Assembly (NCBI RefSeq): GCF_000801105.2 | Contig: NC_079516.1 | Location: forward strand, 11,098,001-11,162,000 | Source: Raphanus sativus | Lineage: Eukaryota; Streptophyta; Magnoliopsida; Brassicales; Brassicaceae | Direction: 5' to 3' | Length of the DNA stretch: 64,000 bases | Part shown: positions 33,546-45,011 of the stretch, piece by piece | Layout of the letters: each line of letters starts with the position of its first letter | Position numbering within the stretch: position 1 is the stretch's first letter | Program-made: the position numbers and the translations under genes | The notes under the pieces: model-generated | Databases searched by the model: none | What the model saw: the letters and a program-made list of their open reading frames with translations, nothing else | What the model was told of the DNA's origin: nothing

Positions 33546-34168
33546 AACCCTAAACCAATGACTCATGAACCAATCTACATTCACTCATCTATGTTGAAAA
33601 TAATTCAATTTTAGATAAACTGAATTTACATCACCGAAAAATATTTATTTATTACATTATTTCAATTTCTACCCATCAAAATATTTTTTATAATTTTTTA
33701 AAAATTATTTTTAAGATGTACTGAACGAGAAAACTTATACAGAAGTCTTCCTAGAGAGGACTTATTTGTAAATATTCTCTAACGGAGGGTTTAATGGTAA
33801 AACTAAATACATGTTTTTTGTTTGTACATAAGAAGCTGTTGTAATTTCACTAGGTTTTTAAGTTACTTTTGCATTTGATTGAATTTGAGATTTCTTTTCT
33901 ATTTAAAATCAAGTTTTGAGTCATTTTGACAAATCCCTCAAATAAATTACATACTGAGAATATAACTAGAAGAAAAACATTATAGATTTTGAATGATAAT
34001 AATACTATGTTAAATTCTTATAAGTTTTCGTTACTTTTATAAACCTAATCCTACTCTCCAACAACTAAATCTAAAACAATAAACACTAAATCATACATCC
34101 AAATGTTAATGTATTTTTGGAAATTGATAGCCAATTTATGATACTTCAAGCAATTTCTCTATAAAAAA

Positions 34169-34315
34169 GGAGGTACAGCTGTACTGCCCGCCACCTGGGT
34201 TCGAGCCTTGGCCACAACGGATTTAACATCCCTTCCGTGGGGCGCTGGACCCTCTTCGGGGGATAGTTGGGAATGTGGCTGCCCAGATACCAGAGTTATC
34301 AAAAAAAAAAAAAAA
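34169..34315 (+). mobile_element. tRNA-derived SINE with poly(A) tail and 14 bp target duplication
   Basis: The 147 bp unit carries a Pol III B box (GGTTCGAGCC at about 34199) and ends in an A15-type tail. It is flanked by perfect direct repeats TTCTCTATAAAAAA at 34155-34168 and 34316-34329, created by target-primed insertion. The A-box half is short, so the 5' end may be slightly truncated. Confidence 0.88.
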
Positions 34316-34798
34316 TTCTCTATAAAAAATCACAGTGAGTATGTTTTTAGGAAATTGTAGTAAATTGTTTTTAGAATAGTAAATATAGTGGGTAAATGGA
34401 AATGATAGAGGAGATTGATTATTAATTTAATTATTTTTACTTATGGAATATTTCTTAAATTATTTGTTTGGTCGAAATTAATTATAATGAAAGACTAAAA
34501 TCAAGGACTAATATGGCATTATGAATAAACTGAAAAGAAATGGTCGAATCATAGTATATAATTCAATTTTTTAATTTAAATTATAAAAATATTTATTTAG
34601 TTTTAGTTAATAAAATAATTTTTATTATAAAACTATAGCATAGTGCATAAACAAAATGCATTCTTGTTCAACAATTGTTTTGTTAATTATAACGTCAGAA
34701 TACTAGTATATTTTTTTTTTTTGTCAACAGAATACTACTATAAGTTATAAAAATACAGTCGAGCATATTATTTTTTGAAAATTCAAAAATTTAGCTTA

Positions 34799-34803
<5 letters not shown>

Positions 34804-34838
<35 letters not shown>
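34804..34838. repeat. (TA)n microsatellite
   Basis: An uninterrupted run of about 17 TA units. Confidence 0.95.
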
Positions 34839-34839
<1 letters not shown>

Positions 34840-35756
34840 AAATAAACAAATTGTATTGGTCTAAATTTAAAATAGAAAAAAATATTTCATCAATATGACC
34901 TTTTAAAAAATAACTGCGTTTTTAACAGAGATAAAAATCTAGCATTTTTGGATTCTTACATAATTTGATATAAAAAATTCTAATGTAATAATACTTCGTA
35001 AAGGCATTAAATGTTGAGGGTGAGAAGGATCCGAATATCCGGGGAATTCAGGATATATTTATTAGTCTCTGGATTTAATATATGGATTTGGATTCTCGAA
35101 GATACATGTCTAGATATTAAATTATCTGCGAATATCCGGATACGATTAGTAAACTAATTAAAAATAAAAATATGTTTCAAATACCAAAAATTTAAAAATA
35201 ATTTATAAATCAAAATATTATTCAAACGATTTATATATTAATATAATATATATATATTATAAAATAAAAATAAATATTATAAAACTGATTATATATATAT
35301 GAATATATCAAATATAGTTATTAATAAAATTTTAAAATTTTATATTTGAAAGATAAACTTAAAAATCAAAATATTCAGATTCGGTTGTGATGGATTCAAA
35401 TTTTTACTATCTTAGTCCAAATTCGGATATCTGACCGGATAATAAGTTTGAGGCTTAGAGTACTGCAAAATTTACTGCAAAATAGAGTGAAGAATGCAGT
35501 TATAAACAGACAAAAAAGCATTGTTCCAAATGTAGAGTAATATATATTTTATTTGTTCATGCTTTCTCTACTATTTTACAGAGGAGTTGGAGATGATCTT
35601 GAAACGCCCTGTAACATTATGTAGACAAAAACATGTCTAAATTAATAAAGATAATCCAAAAGAAATGCACGAGACTCGAGAAGTCATTTTTGCATTAATA
35701 GGGGCCGCGTGAGACCGTGTACTTCAGTGTGAATCATACGCAGACGTAAACCTTCT

Positions 35757-35825
35757 TTTTTTTCTTTTTTCCTTTTTTCCTTTTTTCCTTTTTTCCTTTT
35801 TCCTTTTTCTTTCTTCTTTTCTCTT
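35757..35825 (+). repeat. (TTTTTTCC)n pyrimidine microsatellite
   Basis: Imperfect TTTTTTCC repeats; duplicated at 38237-38305. It lies ~250 bases upstream of the TIR gene. Confidence 0.9.
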
Positions 35826-36068
35826 GTTGGTTTTATTCAGACTCAAACTTACACGCTTGTTTTCTAGAATCTAGTAGTCACTGCCAAATGACCAAAGTCG
35901 TATTCTCCTTCATAATCCTCCGAGTATAGTATTTGCAACCACTTGACTTCGAACTTCATAACCAAAATAACATGTAACTAAATTAGTTGCTATGATTCTT
36001 GTGCCATGTATAAATATTCATCATTTGTAGTAGTACAATCCAAACACTAACTTACAGTAACTTTCCCC

Positions 36069-37223
36069 ATGATGATCTCATCTCCCTCCAACTTTGGTAG
36101 TGTGTTCCTCAATTATCGAGGAGACCAATTACGCTATGGGTTCGTCAGTCATCTCATAGACGCCTTTGAGAGATACGGGATCATGTTCTTTATAGATAAA
36201 GACGAGCAAAGGGGCAAAGATTTGACAAACCTCTTTGTAAGGATGAAAGAGTGTAAAATCGCCCTGGTAATCTTCTCTAGCAGGTATTGTCAATAATTAT
36301 GAACATGAACTTAATCTTTTTATGTGTCTCATTTTTTTCCAAATCGCTTCAACACATGTAGGTGTTCTCCATAGATTCATAATGTTTTGATTTCTTCATT
36401 CAGAATTAGTCTTGGTCCGACTTTTGGTATAATAAGTCTTCTAAAGTTTATGTATTGATCGTATGTCTCCACAGGTACGCAGAATCCAGCTGGTGCATGG
36501 ATGAGCTGGTAAATATAAAGAAACGTGCAGATAAAAGGAAGCTCGAAGTCATTCCCATCTTTTACAAGGTTAAGGCAAGAGATGTGAGAGGACAAACAGG
36601 CAAGTTTGGTGACAAATTTTGGGCACTAGCAAAGGTTTCTAGTGGAGATCAGATCAAGAAGTGGAAGGATGCACTAGAATGTATCTCCAACAAGATGGGT
36701 TTGTCCTTGAGAGACAGAAGGTAAATAGTTGCGCCAATTCTGTTTCTTCTGTTCTTGTTAGGTGTTTAGCTATCATAAAAGAAAACTTAATACAATAATA
36801 CCAATAGGGAGATTTGAACACAACGATTTGCTGGTTTAGTATGCGCTGCTCTTTTATATCATTGATCTTTCCTATATCTTATAGTTCCATAACTAGTAGT
36901 TTATCACGTGGAATATTTTGATTCAAATACATTCACAAGATAAAGCTACTAATTATGTTCCAATATTTGGCAGTCCCGAAGCTGATTTTATTAAGGAAAT
37001 TGTTAAGGAAGTTGAAAGAGTTAGAACTGCAACTGTTCGCGGGGGTGCACAAAGTCATCATTGTATCAAGTTTATCCAGAATAAAAGGATAAAGATTTGC
37101 AAAAACTTTCCAGAAGTTGAGGCGAAAAGTGTTGAAATTGACCATATGAATTTTTCCAACGCAAGTGGGGAAGAGGAACAAAATCAAGAAGTTCTGGTAC
37201 TTAGTCATGATTTTGTTAAATGA
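36069..37223 (+). CDS. TIR-only protein, copy A
   Basis: Three exons (36069-36283, 36475-36720, 36974-37223) with GT-AG borders join in frame to 236 residues. TIR domains of plant immune receptors cleave NAD+ and generate signalling nucleotides. Motifs in order: SVFLNYRGDQLRYGFVSHL (a variant of the usual F.SFRG.D opening), FIDKDEQRGKDL, ALVIFSSRYAESSWCMDELV (the Glu in WCMDEL is at the expected catalytic position), VIPIFYKVKARDVRGQTGKF and KKWKDALECISNKMGLSL. The third exon encodes a ~80-residue tail (PEADFIKEIVKEVERVRTA, then FPEVEAKSVEIDHMNFSN) with no NB-ARC or LRR. The overall form fits the TIR-X class. It resembles TIR genes I remember near At1g57630-At1g57670. Copy A is probably the same locus as the copy at 38549. 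Confidence 0.88.
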
Positions 37224-37388
37224 TTTATGTACATAAACAAAGCACGAAGGGATTGTATTTGCCGTTAGATATGTTATACATTGCAAAGTTCTTTTCAAAC
37301 ACTATTTACTTATTCTGGTTAATTTAGTAGTTTGGAGGAAATTATACTTTTACCTCATTTTTTATATCATTATTCATGTTTAATTTTC

Positions 37389-37488
37389 NNNNNNNNNNNN
37401 NNNNNNNNNNNNNNNNNNNNNNNNNNNNNNNNNNNNNNNNNNNNNNNNNNNNNNNNNNNNNNNNNNNNNNNNNNNNNNNNNNNNNNNN
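37389..37488. other. Assembly gap (100 N)
   Basis: Exactly 100 undetermined bases, the conventional placeholder for a gap of unknown size. Nearly the same sequence lies on both sides. Confidence 1.
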
Positions 37489-37496
37489 ATTAAATA

Positions 37497-39868
37497 GTTG
37501 AGGGTGAGAAGGATCCGAATATCCGGGGAATTCAGGATATATTTATTAGTCTCTGGATTTAATATATGGATTTGGATTCTCGAAGATACATGTCTAGATA
37601 TTAAATTATCTGCGAATATCCGGATACGATTAGTAAACTAATTAAAAATAAAAATATGTTTCAAATACCAAAAATTTAAAAATAATTTATAAATCAAATA
37701 TTTATTCAAAACGATTTATATATATATATATATATTATAAAAATAAAAATAAAATATTATAAAACTGATTATATATATATGAATATATCAAATATAGTTA
37801 TTAATAAAATTTTAAAATTTTATATTTGAAAGATAAACTTAAAAATCAAAATATTCAGATTCGGTTGTGATGGATTCAAATTTTTACTATCTTAGTCCAA
37901 ATTCGGATATCTGACCGGATAATAAGTTTGAGGCTTAGAGTACTGCAAAATTTACTGCAAAATAGAGTGAAGAATGCAGTTATAAACAGACAAAAAAGCA
38001 TTGTTCCAAATGTAGAGTAATATATATTTTATTTGTTCATGCTTTCTCTACTATTTTACAGAGGAGTTGGAGATGATCTTGAAACGCCCTGTAACATTAT
38101 GTAGACAAAAACATGTCTAAATTAATAAAGATAATCCAAAAGAAATGCACGAGACTCGAGAAGTCATTTTTGCATTAATAGGGGCCGCGTGAGACCGTGT
38201 ACTTCAGTGTGAATCATACGCAGACGTAAACCTTCTTTTTTTTCTTTTTTCCTTTTTTCCTTTTTTCCTTTTTTCCTTTTTCCTTTTTCTTTCTTCTTTT
38301 CTCTTGTTGGTTTTATTCAGACTCAAACTTACACGCTTGTTTTCTAGAATCTAGTAGTCACTGCCAAATGACCAAAGTCGTATTCTCCTTCATAATCCTC
38401 CGAGTATAGTATTTGCAACCACTTGACTTCGAACTTCATAACCAAAATAACATGTAACTAAATTAGTTGCTATGATTCTTGTGCCATGTATAAATATTCA
38501 TCATTTGTAGTAGTACAATCCAAACACTAACTTACAGTAACTTTCCCCATGATGATCTCATCTCCCTCCAACTTTGGTAGTGTGTTCCTCAATTATCGAG
38601 GAGACCAATTACGCTATGGGTTCGTCAGTCATCTCATAGACGCCTTTGAGAGATACGGGATCATGTTCTTTATAGATAAAGACGAGCAAAGGGGCAAAGA
38701 TTTGACAAACCTCTTTGTAAGGATGAAAGAGTGTAAAATCGCCCTGGTAATCTTCTCTAGCAGGTATTGTCAATAATTATGAACATGAACTTAATCTTTT
38801 TATGTGTCTCATTTTTTTCCAAATCGCTTCAACACATGTAGGTGTTCTCCATAGATTCATAATGTTTTGATTTCTTCATTCAGAATTAGTCTTGGTCCGA
38901 CTTTTGGTATAATAAGTCTTCTAAAGTTTATGTATTGATCGTATGTCTCCACAGGTACGCAGAATCCAGCTGGTGCATGGATGAGCTGGTAAATATAAAG
39001 AAACGTGCAGATAAAAGGAAGCTCGAAGTCATTCCCATCTTTTACAAGGTTAAGGCAAGAGATGTGAGAGGACAAACAGGCAAGTTTGGTGACAAATTTT
39101 GGGCACTAGCAAAGGTTTCTAGTGGAGATCAGATCAAGAAGTGGAAGGATGCACTAGAATGTATCTCCAACAAGATGGGTTTGTCCTTGAGAGACAGAAG
39201 GTAAATAGTTGCGCCAATTCTGTTTCTTCTGTTCTTGTTAGGTGTTTAGCTATCATAAAAGAAAACTTAATACAATAATACCAATAGGGAGATTTGAACA
39301 CAACGATTTGCTGGTTTAGTATGCGCTGCTCTTTTATATCATTGATCTTTCCTATATCTTATAGTTCCATAACTAGTAGTTTATCACGTGGAATATTTTG
39401 ATTCAAATACATTCACAAGATAAAGCTACTAATTATGTTCCAATATTTGGCAGTCCCGAAGCTGATTTTATTAAGGAAATTGTTAAGGAAGTTGAAAGAG
39501 TTAGAACTGCAACTGTTCGCGGGGGTGCACAAAGTCATCATTGTATCAAGTTTATCCAGAATAAAAGGATAAAGATTTGCAAAAACTTTCCAGAAGTTGA
39601 GGCGAAAAGTGTTGAAATTGACCATATGAATTTTTCCAACGCAAGTGGGGAAGAGGAACAAAATCAAGAAGTTCTGGTACTTAGTCATGATTTTGTTAAA
39701 TGATTTATGTACATAAACAAAGCACGAAGGGATTGTATTTGCCGTTAGATATGTTATACATTGCAAAGTTCTTTTCAAACACTATTTACTTATTCTGGTT
39801 AATTTAGTAGTTTGGAGGAAATTATACTTTTACCTCATTTTTTATATCATTATTCATGTTTAATTTTC
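37497..39868 (+). repeat. Near-identical ~2.4 kb duplicate, copy B
   Basis: Partner of 35013-37388 at a constant 2,480 bp offset through the gene. After 39868 the sequence continues into unique DNA, whereas copy A ends in the gap. Confidence 0.95.
38549..39703 (+). CDS. TIR-only protein, copy B
   Basis: Exons 38549-38763, 38955-39200 and 39454-39703 encode the same 236 residues as copy A, with no difference that I can see in exons or introns. Domain content and function are as described for copy A. This copy has complete flanks on its 3' side. Complete intron identity makes a single real gene misassembled twice more likely than two genes. Confidence 0.85.
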
Positions 39869-42059
39869 GTATAGGGTCATTTTCACAAAAATCTAAACTA
39901 TAAATAGTTGTTTTAAAAACGTTGAATATTTTTTACCCTTGTTTTATAGATATATAAATATTTTTTACCCTTGTTTTATAGTTATATAAATATAGATATT
40001 TTAACAATTTACCCTTCTTTACCCTTGTTTATAGATATATAAATATAGATATTTATTTAGATAAATAACAAAAAATTAAAAAATAATATTTTCATATAAT
40101 TTTCTAATTATATGGTTTTAAATTTGAAAAAAGAAAATTTCTCGATTTTTTTAAAGTTATTTTGTACCAAAATTTTCTTTTTTTCTGAAGTTCGAAAACT
40201 CTTTTTGAATTAATTCTTTAAAATTTTATTTTAAATTTTAAATATTTATTTATTAAAATCATAAACTCCACTTTTCAAAACTTCACCCATTAAATCTAAA
40301 CTTTAAGTCTAGATTAGTTAATCTAAGATTATATATGTTTATTCATTTCTTTAAAACTAAATGTGGTTAACATAAACATAAAAAATAGTATTAACAATAT
40401 TGTAGTTTAAATTTCTCTATTAAGTTTGCGTTAGCAAGGGTTATTTACTATTCTGTTTTTATTTTGTGTACAAGAACATTGGCACGGATAATTTTTCTAT
40501 AGAAGTTACTAGTGTTTGGTCCATCCTAAAGGTGGAAAATTTACACTAAAACTATTTAATATATTTTAATTTTGTAGTTTTACTTTAAGTTTAAATGATA
40601 AATATAATAAGTTTTTATTCTAAAATCAAATTAGGAATTTTACTAAAGTTTGTTGGTTTGAATTGAAAGGACCACAGACCAGTACCATTTTATTTGGTAG
40701 AGAATACAAAACTAAGAAATTAAAAAGTTAAGAAAAATGTAAATGATTTCTATTTTTTCTTTTTATTTCTATTTCACTTTAATAAAGTTGAAGAAAACTA
40801 AAGTAAGAATAACTAATATTTAATTTCTAAGAGTATAATTTTAATACTATAACAATAACTAATTTTCTCACAATAATAAATTAACCCACCTCATAGCTAA
40901 ATCAATTGAAAATATATTGTAATGTTATAAAATTATAAAAATTTAAATTTTGAAGTAATATATAAACAGTTTCAATAACGTCACAAATAATTATTAATAT
41001 ATGTTATTTAACAACAACGATGTTTTATAATATATGTTTGTTTTGGTTAATATTAGATTTTCAATTTATAATGATTTCTTTTAAAAAAATTAGTGTTTTA
41101 ATAATTATGTTTTGTAGATTATTTTAGCAATTGTTGAACTTTGTTTTATAACAAAAATTGTTTGTAAAAAAAGAACAAAAATTGTTTGTTTGGAATTTTG
41201 CTCATGCTATTTGAAGATACTTTCATAGATTAATAGTTTTATAAATTAATAATATACTAGATACTGACCCGAATATGTTTTGTTTTGTATGTTTTTTTTG
41301 AAATTTAATTTATAAATTTTGTTTTTGTTATTATATATGTATTTTTTGTATCAGATCTGTGTTTTTATTTTTAATCTTACTTGTGTAATTTTTCTCAAAA
41401 TGATTAGGCTTCTGATTTTGATAATTGTATTGAAATTATTATGTTACATAACTTTATGTTATTAATTTATTATTGAACAAAATTTTACAAAGAAATTGAA
41501 AAATCCCTAAAGATAAAATAATATTTCAAATAAAAAGAGCATTATAAGCATCTTCAAAGGTAAGATACAAAATTCCATTAACAATATTTTTTTCTTGTTT
41601 AAAAGAAAATGTAGATAAAACAATTCGCTTGTATTGGAGTTATTTTCATGGTTACTCATTGTTTTCTCTTTGTTTTTACTATTAATTTTCATCCAATTTG
41701 ATATTGCGAAGTTTGATTTGTCTTCTTTGTTGAAACATCACCAAAATTATCATCTTCATGTGTAGTTTCTTTGTCACCTTTTTCATATTTTTTTCTCCAT
41801 CTATAGCAAATATAATTAAAGACAATTTGATTTATTTTTTTGGTTTTATTTTTTTGTTTAATTTTTTTTTCACAAATTTATTTATAATATTTGTGTTTTT
41901 ATAATCATATTTTTTGTTTTTCTTTGTAATCTTATGTATAAATCTTAATCAAAAACTATTTCATCTATTATATAAAAAATAACAATCAAAAAGTTGATTC
42001 GACATACACTCGTTTCTTTATAATCATATGCCAATTTCTTGTAATCATATTATCTATTC
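39869..42059. other. AT-rich intergenic DNA with a short tandem repeat
   Basis: Near 39925-40060 a unit containing TTTACCCTTGTTTTATAGATAT is repeated about three times. A CTAG|T at 41257-41260 preceded by a Helitron-like GGGTCAGTAT lacks a hairpin and was not accepted as an element end. No gene is seen. Confidence 0.45.
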
Positions 42060-42760
42060 TAGAGTAAGCCAGAGCATCCGGGTCCTCGGATCGTGTCCAA
42101 ATCTTTTGGGTTCTGGAAATTTAGACCCATATATGTACCTATGATTTTTTGGGTCCGTTCAGGTTTGGGTCTTCTCGAGTCCGGGTCAGTTCGGATCTAT
42201 GATTTTAGTACTCGTGAAATACCTATAATTTAGCATATATTTTGGACCCGGATCGGTTTGGGTATTTAGGAACTTTAGGATTCGAAAGTGACCCGAAATA
42301 CACTAACTGGAGCTGAAAACTCGAAAATACCTGAAAACTCAAAAATACCTGAAGAACCTATAAATACCCGAAAATTTATCCAAAATCAGACCCATAGACC
42401 GAGAAGGTACCCATAATTCTATCTGAATATTACCAAATTATATTTTTGGAAAATTTATTTCCAGAAACCTGAAATACACTTGAAAATCCGAATCCGAAAC
42501 TTAAAAAAAAATATAATCGAAAATTAAAAAATTACCCAAATATACCTAATAAATACAATAAGTTCGAGTACTTTGGGAATCTGATCGGATCTCAGTTAGG
42601 ATCGGAATTCGAACCGAGACTTACGGATCCAAAGAAAAAAGACCCAGTATGTACTTTAACATGGACCCGGACCCGAACCTGTATTTTTAGATTGGTTCTG
42701 GTTTGGGTCTTGGTGTCCGGGTAAAATACCCAGACCTATTCTAGATCTTGATCCATGCTT
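42060..42760. repeat. Dispersed GGGTCC/CCGAAA repeat with a decayed Helitron-like end
   Basis: Dense words such as GGTTTGGGTCTTCTCGAGTC and CCCGGATCGGTTTGGG followed by CCCGAAAATT and CTGAAAACTC mark this block as the same class of degenerate repeat as 25832-26490. Its right edge, read on the minus strand, gives GCGTTTTAAGCATGGATCAA then GATCTAG, a decayed Helitron 3' end. Confidence 0.5.
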
Positions 42761-43699
42761 AAAACGCAGATATAGTGTGGTTTGTATTTTTTTGTTTTTT
42801 CGGTATATATGTCTGAATTTGATTACTATTTTATTATTAACTTTCCAACCATAAATTTTTGAATACGAATTGAAGATTTATTTTAAAATATAAATATACT
42901 AAATTTTTTAGTTTGTCAAAAATATATTGCAATAGAAACTATAAATAAAATAAATATATATACAGTTATGCTAAACTATAACACATACCATAAAACCCAT
43001 GATAATTTATATAAGAATGGTTGATATCATGTTTTTAGTAAAATAGTCTAAACGGCCCAACTATACAATCCCAATGGCCATAATTAGTTGCTTTATATAT
43101 ATATACGAATTATAGAAATGAAAATCCTCCACTTGCATTTTATTTTCTGTAAGTTACTTTATGGAATGAATGATTTTGTAATTTACATCTTAGCTAAATA
43201 TTAGGACGTGCGAATCCGAGAATTAAGGGAAGAGGAGATGTTACAAAATATATGGTTTATTTTTAGTTAGATAACATGAAAAATAATTGTTGGACTCAAC
43301 ATGATATCAATTGTTCATGCTGGAGAATTAATAGAATAGATTACACTGATTCATGTAATTTAATATAACTTAATTGTAGTGTAACCACTAATAATCTGAA
43401 AACTAAGATAACCAAATCACATACATATGTTTTCTGAAAAAAAAAAAATATATTTTAAAAGACTAAAACACAAGAAGTAAACTCAAATCCTTTAATTTTT
43501 TTAGTGTTGGCTGTATTGAACAAATGTATATAATTTCTATCTAAAATTATATTGCATTCTCAGTTTCCGTTCAAGCAAAACAACTTCTTATTCGAGAAAC
43601 ATAGTCTCTAATTTTAGAAAACCACAGTCATAATGAGCCAAGTTCAGTATTACTAAAGTAAACACTTCTAAACAGAAACAGCACAGAACAGGAGACTAA
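42761..43699. other. AT-rich intergenic DNA
   Basis: No recognisable feature. Confidence 0.4.
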
Positions 43700-44165
43700 T
43701 TATTGACCCACCAACTTCGGCTCCTCTGACTCGCATTCCTCATCCTTCTTCCTCTGCATCTCTGCATACCAATCTTTATCGTACACCTTGACTCGAGTGT
43801 AGCTTCTTCAGCCTATACCAGACAATATGAACATATTTTTATAAGGAATGGGAGAAATCCCTTTTGATGCTTCACTTCCATAGCTAAATCTTCTCACGGT
43901 CATCAGTTTGGGAAGATAGTGCTGAAACCTGAGATAGTTGATCATTTGGATCAAGCTTTAAGGACAACGAATTGAAAAGGGCCTTGAGTGCTGTTGTAAA
44001 ACCACATTCATATACAACTTTCACCAGGAGAAGAGTGGTTCACAGACAGAGATTAAAAGAAAAAAATTAACCTGATCCAAGGTGGCAGTTATTTTGTGAA
44101 TGCTCCTTTCAAGTTGCATATATGAAACTGGCGGGTAAGATCGTTTCCAACATTCAGAACTTCGT
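43700..44165 (-). pseudogene. Unrecognised multi-exon gene remnant
   Basis: Three coding-like patches occur on the minus strand. One reads KRSYPPVSYMQLERSIHKIT and ATLDQ before a GT donor (44072). One reads ALKALFNSLSLKLDPNDQLS Q (about 43930-43993) between an AG and a GT. One reads YTRVKVYDKDWYAEMQRKKD, EECESEEPKLVGQ and TAA at 43700. A TGA interrupts the frame upstream of YTRVK. The end is Glu/Lys-rich. I do not recognise the family; the exon-like composition and splice sites suggest the 3' end of a real but damaged gene. A copia element begins less than 1 kb upstream and could have displaced the rest. Confidence 0.45.
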
Positions 44166-45011
44166 TAAACCACACTGATAAGAACAACAACACATAAGCA
44201 GATCATGTTCTTCTTACCACTACACTTTTGTCTTTTTTTTTGTAATATAACCCTAGAAATTGATCAACCCCTTTTTTGATATAATACATTCACCGAGACC
44301 CTTAGACTTTAGAATGATCAACCCCTAAAATTCAAATTTGATCAATTTCATAAAAACCCTAATTTAAAATTTGAATTCGATTGTTTGATTATTTTGATTC
44401 TATCATATTGAAAAAAATTAAGTTGCTAGATCAATTGCTTAGAAACCGATTTAATCTCATTGAATGTTTTAGAAATTCGATTGCTAAGTTGCCTAATCAT
44501 GCTGTTTTTATTCAATCAGCCTATTGATAAATTGTTAGGTTGCTAGATTTATAAATTTGATTAAAGATCATTAGGTTGTTAGCCGATCACAAAGATCACC
44601 TTGTTCATTGATCCGATCATCGTTAGTTGCTTAGAATGAATCGATTTCATGATCCACTTAGCTTGCTAATATGATCCGCTAAATTGGTTGATAATGATTG
44701 ATTACTTGCTTGAGATTTCATGATCACTTAGAAACCAATAGGATGAAACCGATTGCATCATGAACACTTAGAAACTTTGATTGCTAAGTTGTAAAAATAT
44801 AAAACCGGTTGCATCATTCACGTATTGCATGGCATGCATTCTAAACTAGGTCGTATGCATCATGTAGTAAAATTTCCGAATGCATACTTGATTAAAACAT
44901 CATCTAAATACTTGTTAGAAAAAAAAAATTTCTGGTCCTTGTGACAGAAAGAATTTATATAGAGTTATAATTTTTTTTTCTTTCTAAAATTATATATATG
45001 TTTGTTTTCAG
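44166..45011 (+). mobile_element. Probable copia 5' leader
   Basis: The stretch is rich in short repeats of TTGCTAAGTTG, GATTGCATCATGAACACTTA and similar words and runs up to the gag ATG at 45012, like the untranslated leaders of some plant copia elements. No 5' LTR or tRNA primer-binding site is seen, so the 5' end is missing or decayed. Confidence 0.4.

Larger units (their letters stand above)
35013..37388 (+). repeat. Near-identical ~2.4 kb duplicate, copy A
   Basis: From GTTGAGGGTGAGAAGGATCC to TGTTTAATTTTC this block matches 37497-39868. The two differ only in an AT-rich run (about 35208-35285 versus 37694-37765) and a base or two at the left end; the TIR gene, introns and pyrimidine microsatellite are the same in both. 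It stops exactly at the N gap. Confidence 0.95.

Noticed and set aside
34803..34840. Cruciform or origin-like function for the long TA run
   Set aside because: Simple microsatellites of this size are common in plant intergenic DNA; nothing else supports a function.
41257..41290. CTAG|T after GGGTCAGTAT as a Helitron 3' end
   Set aside because: No GC hairpin precedes it and no 5' TC partner was found.
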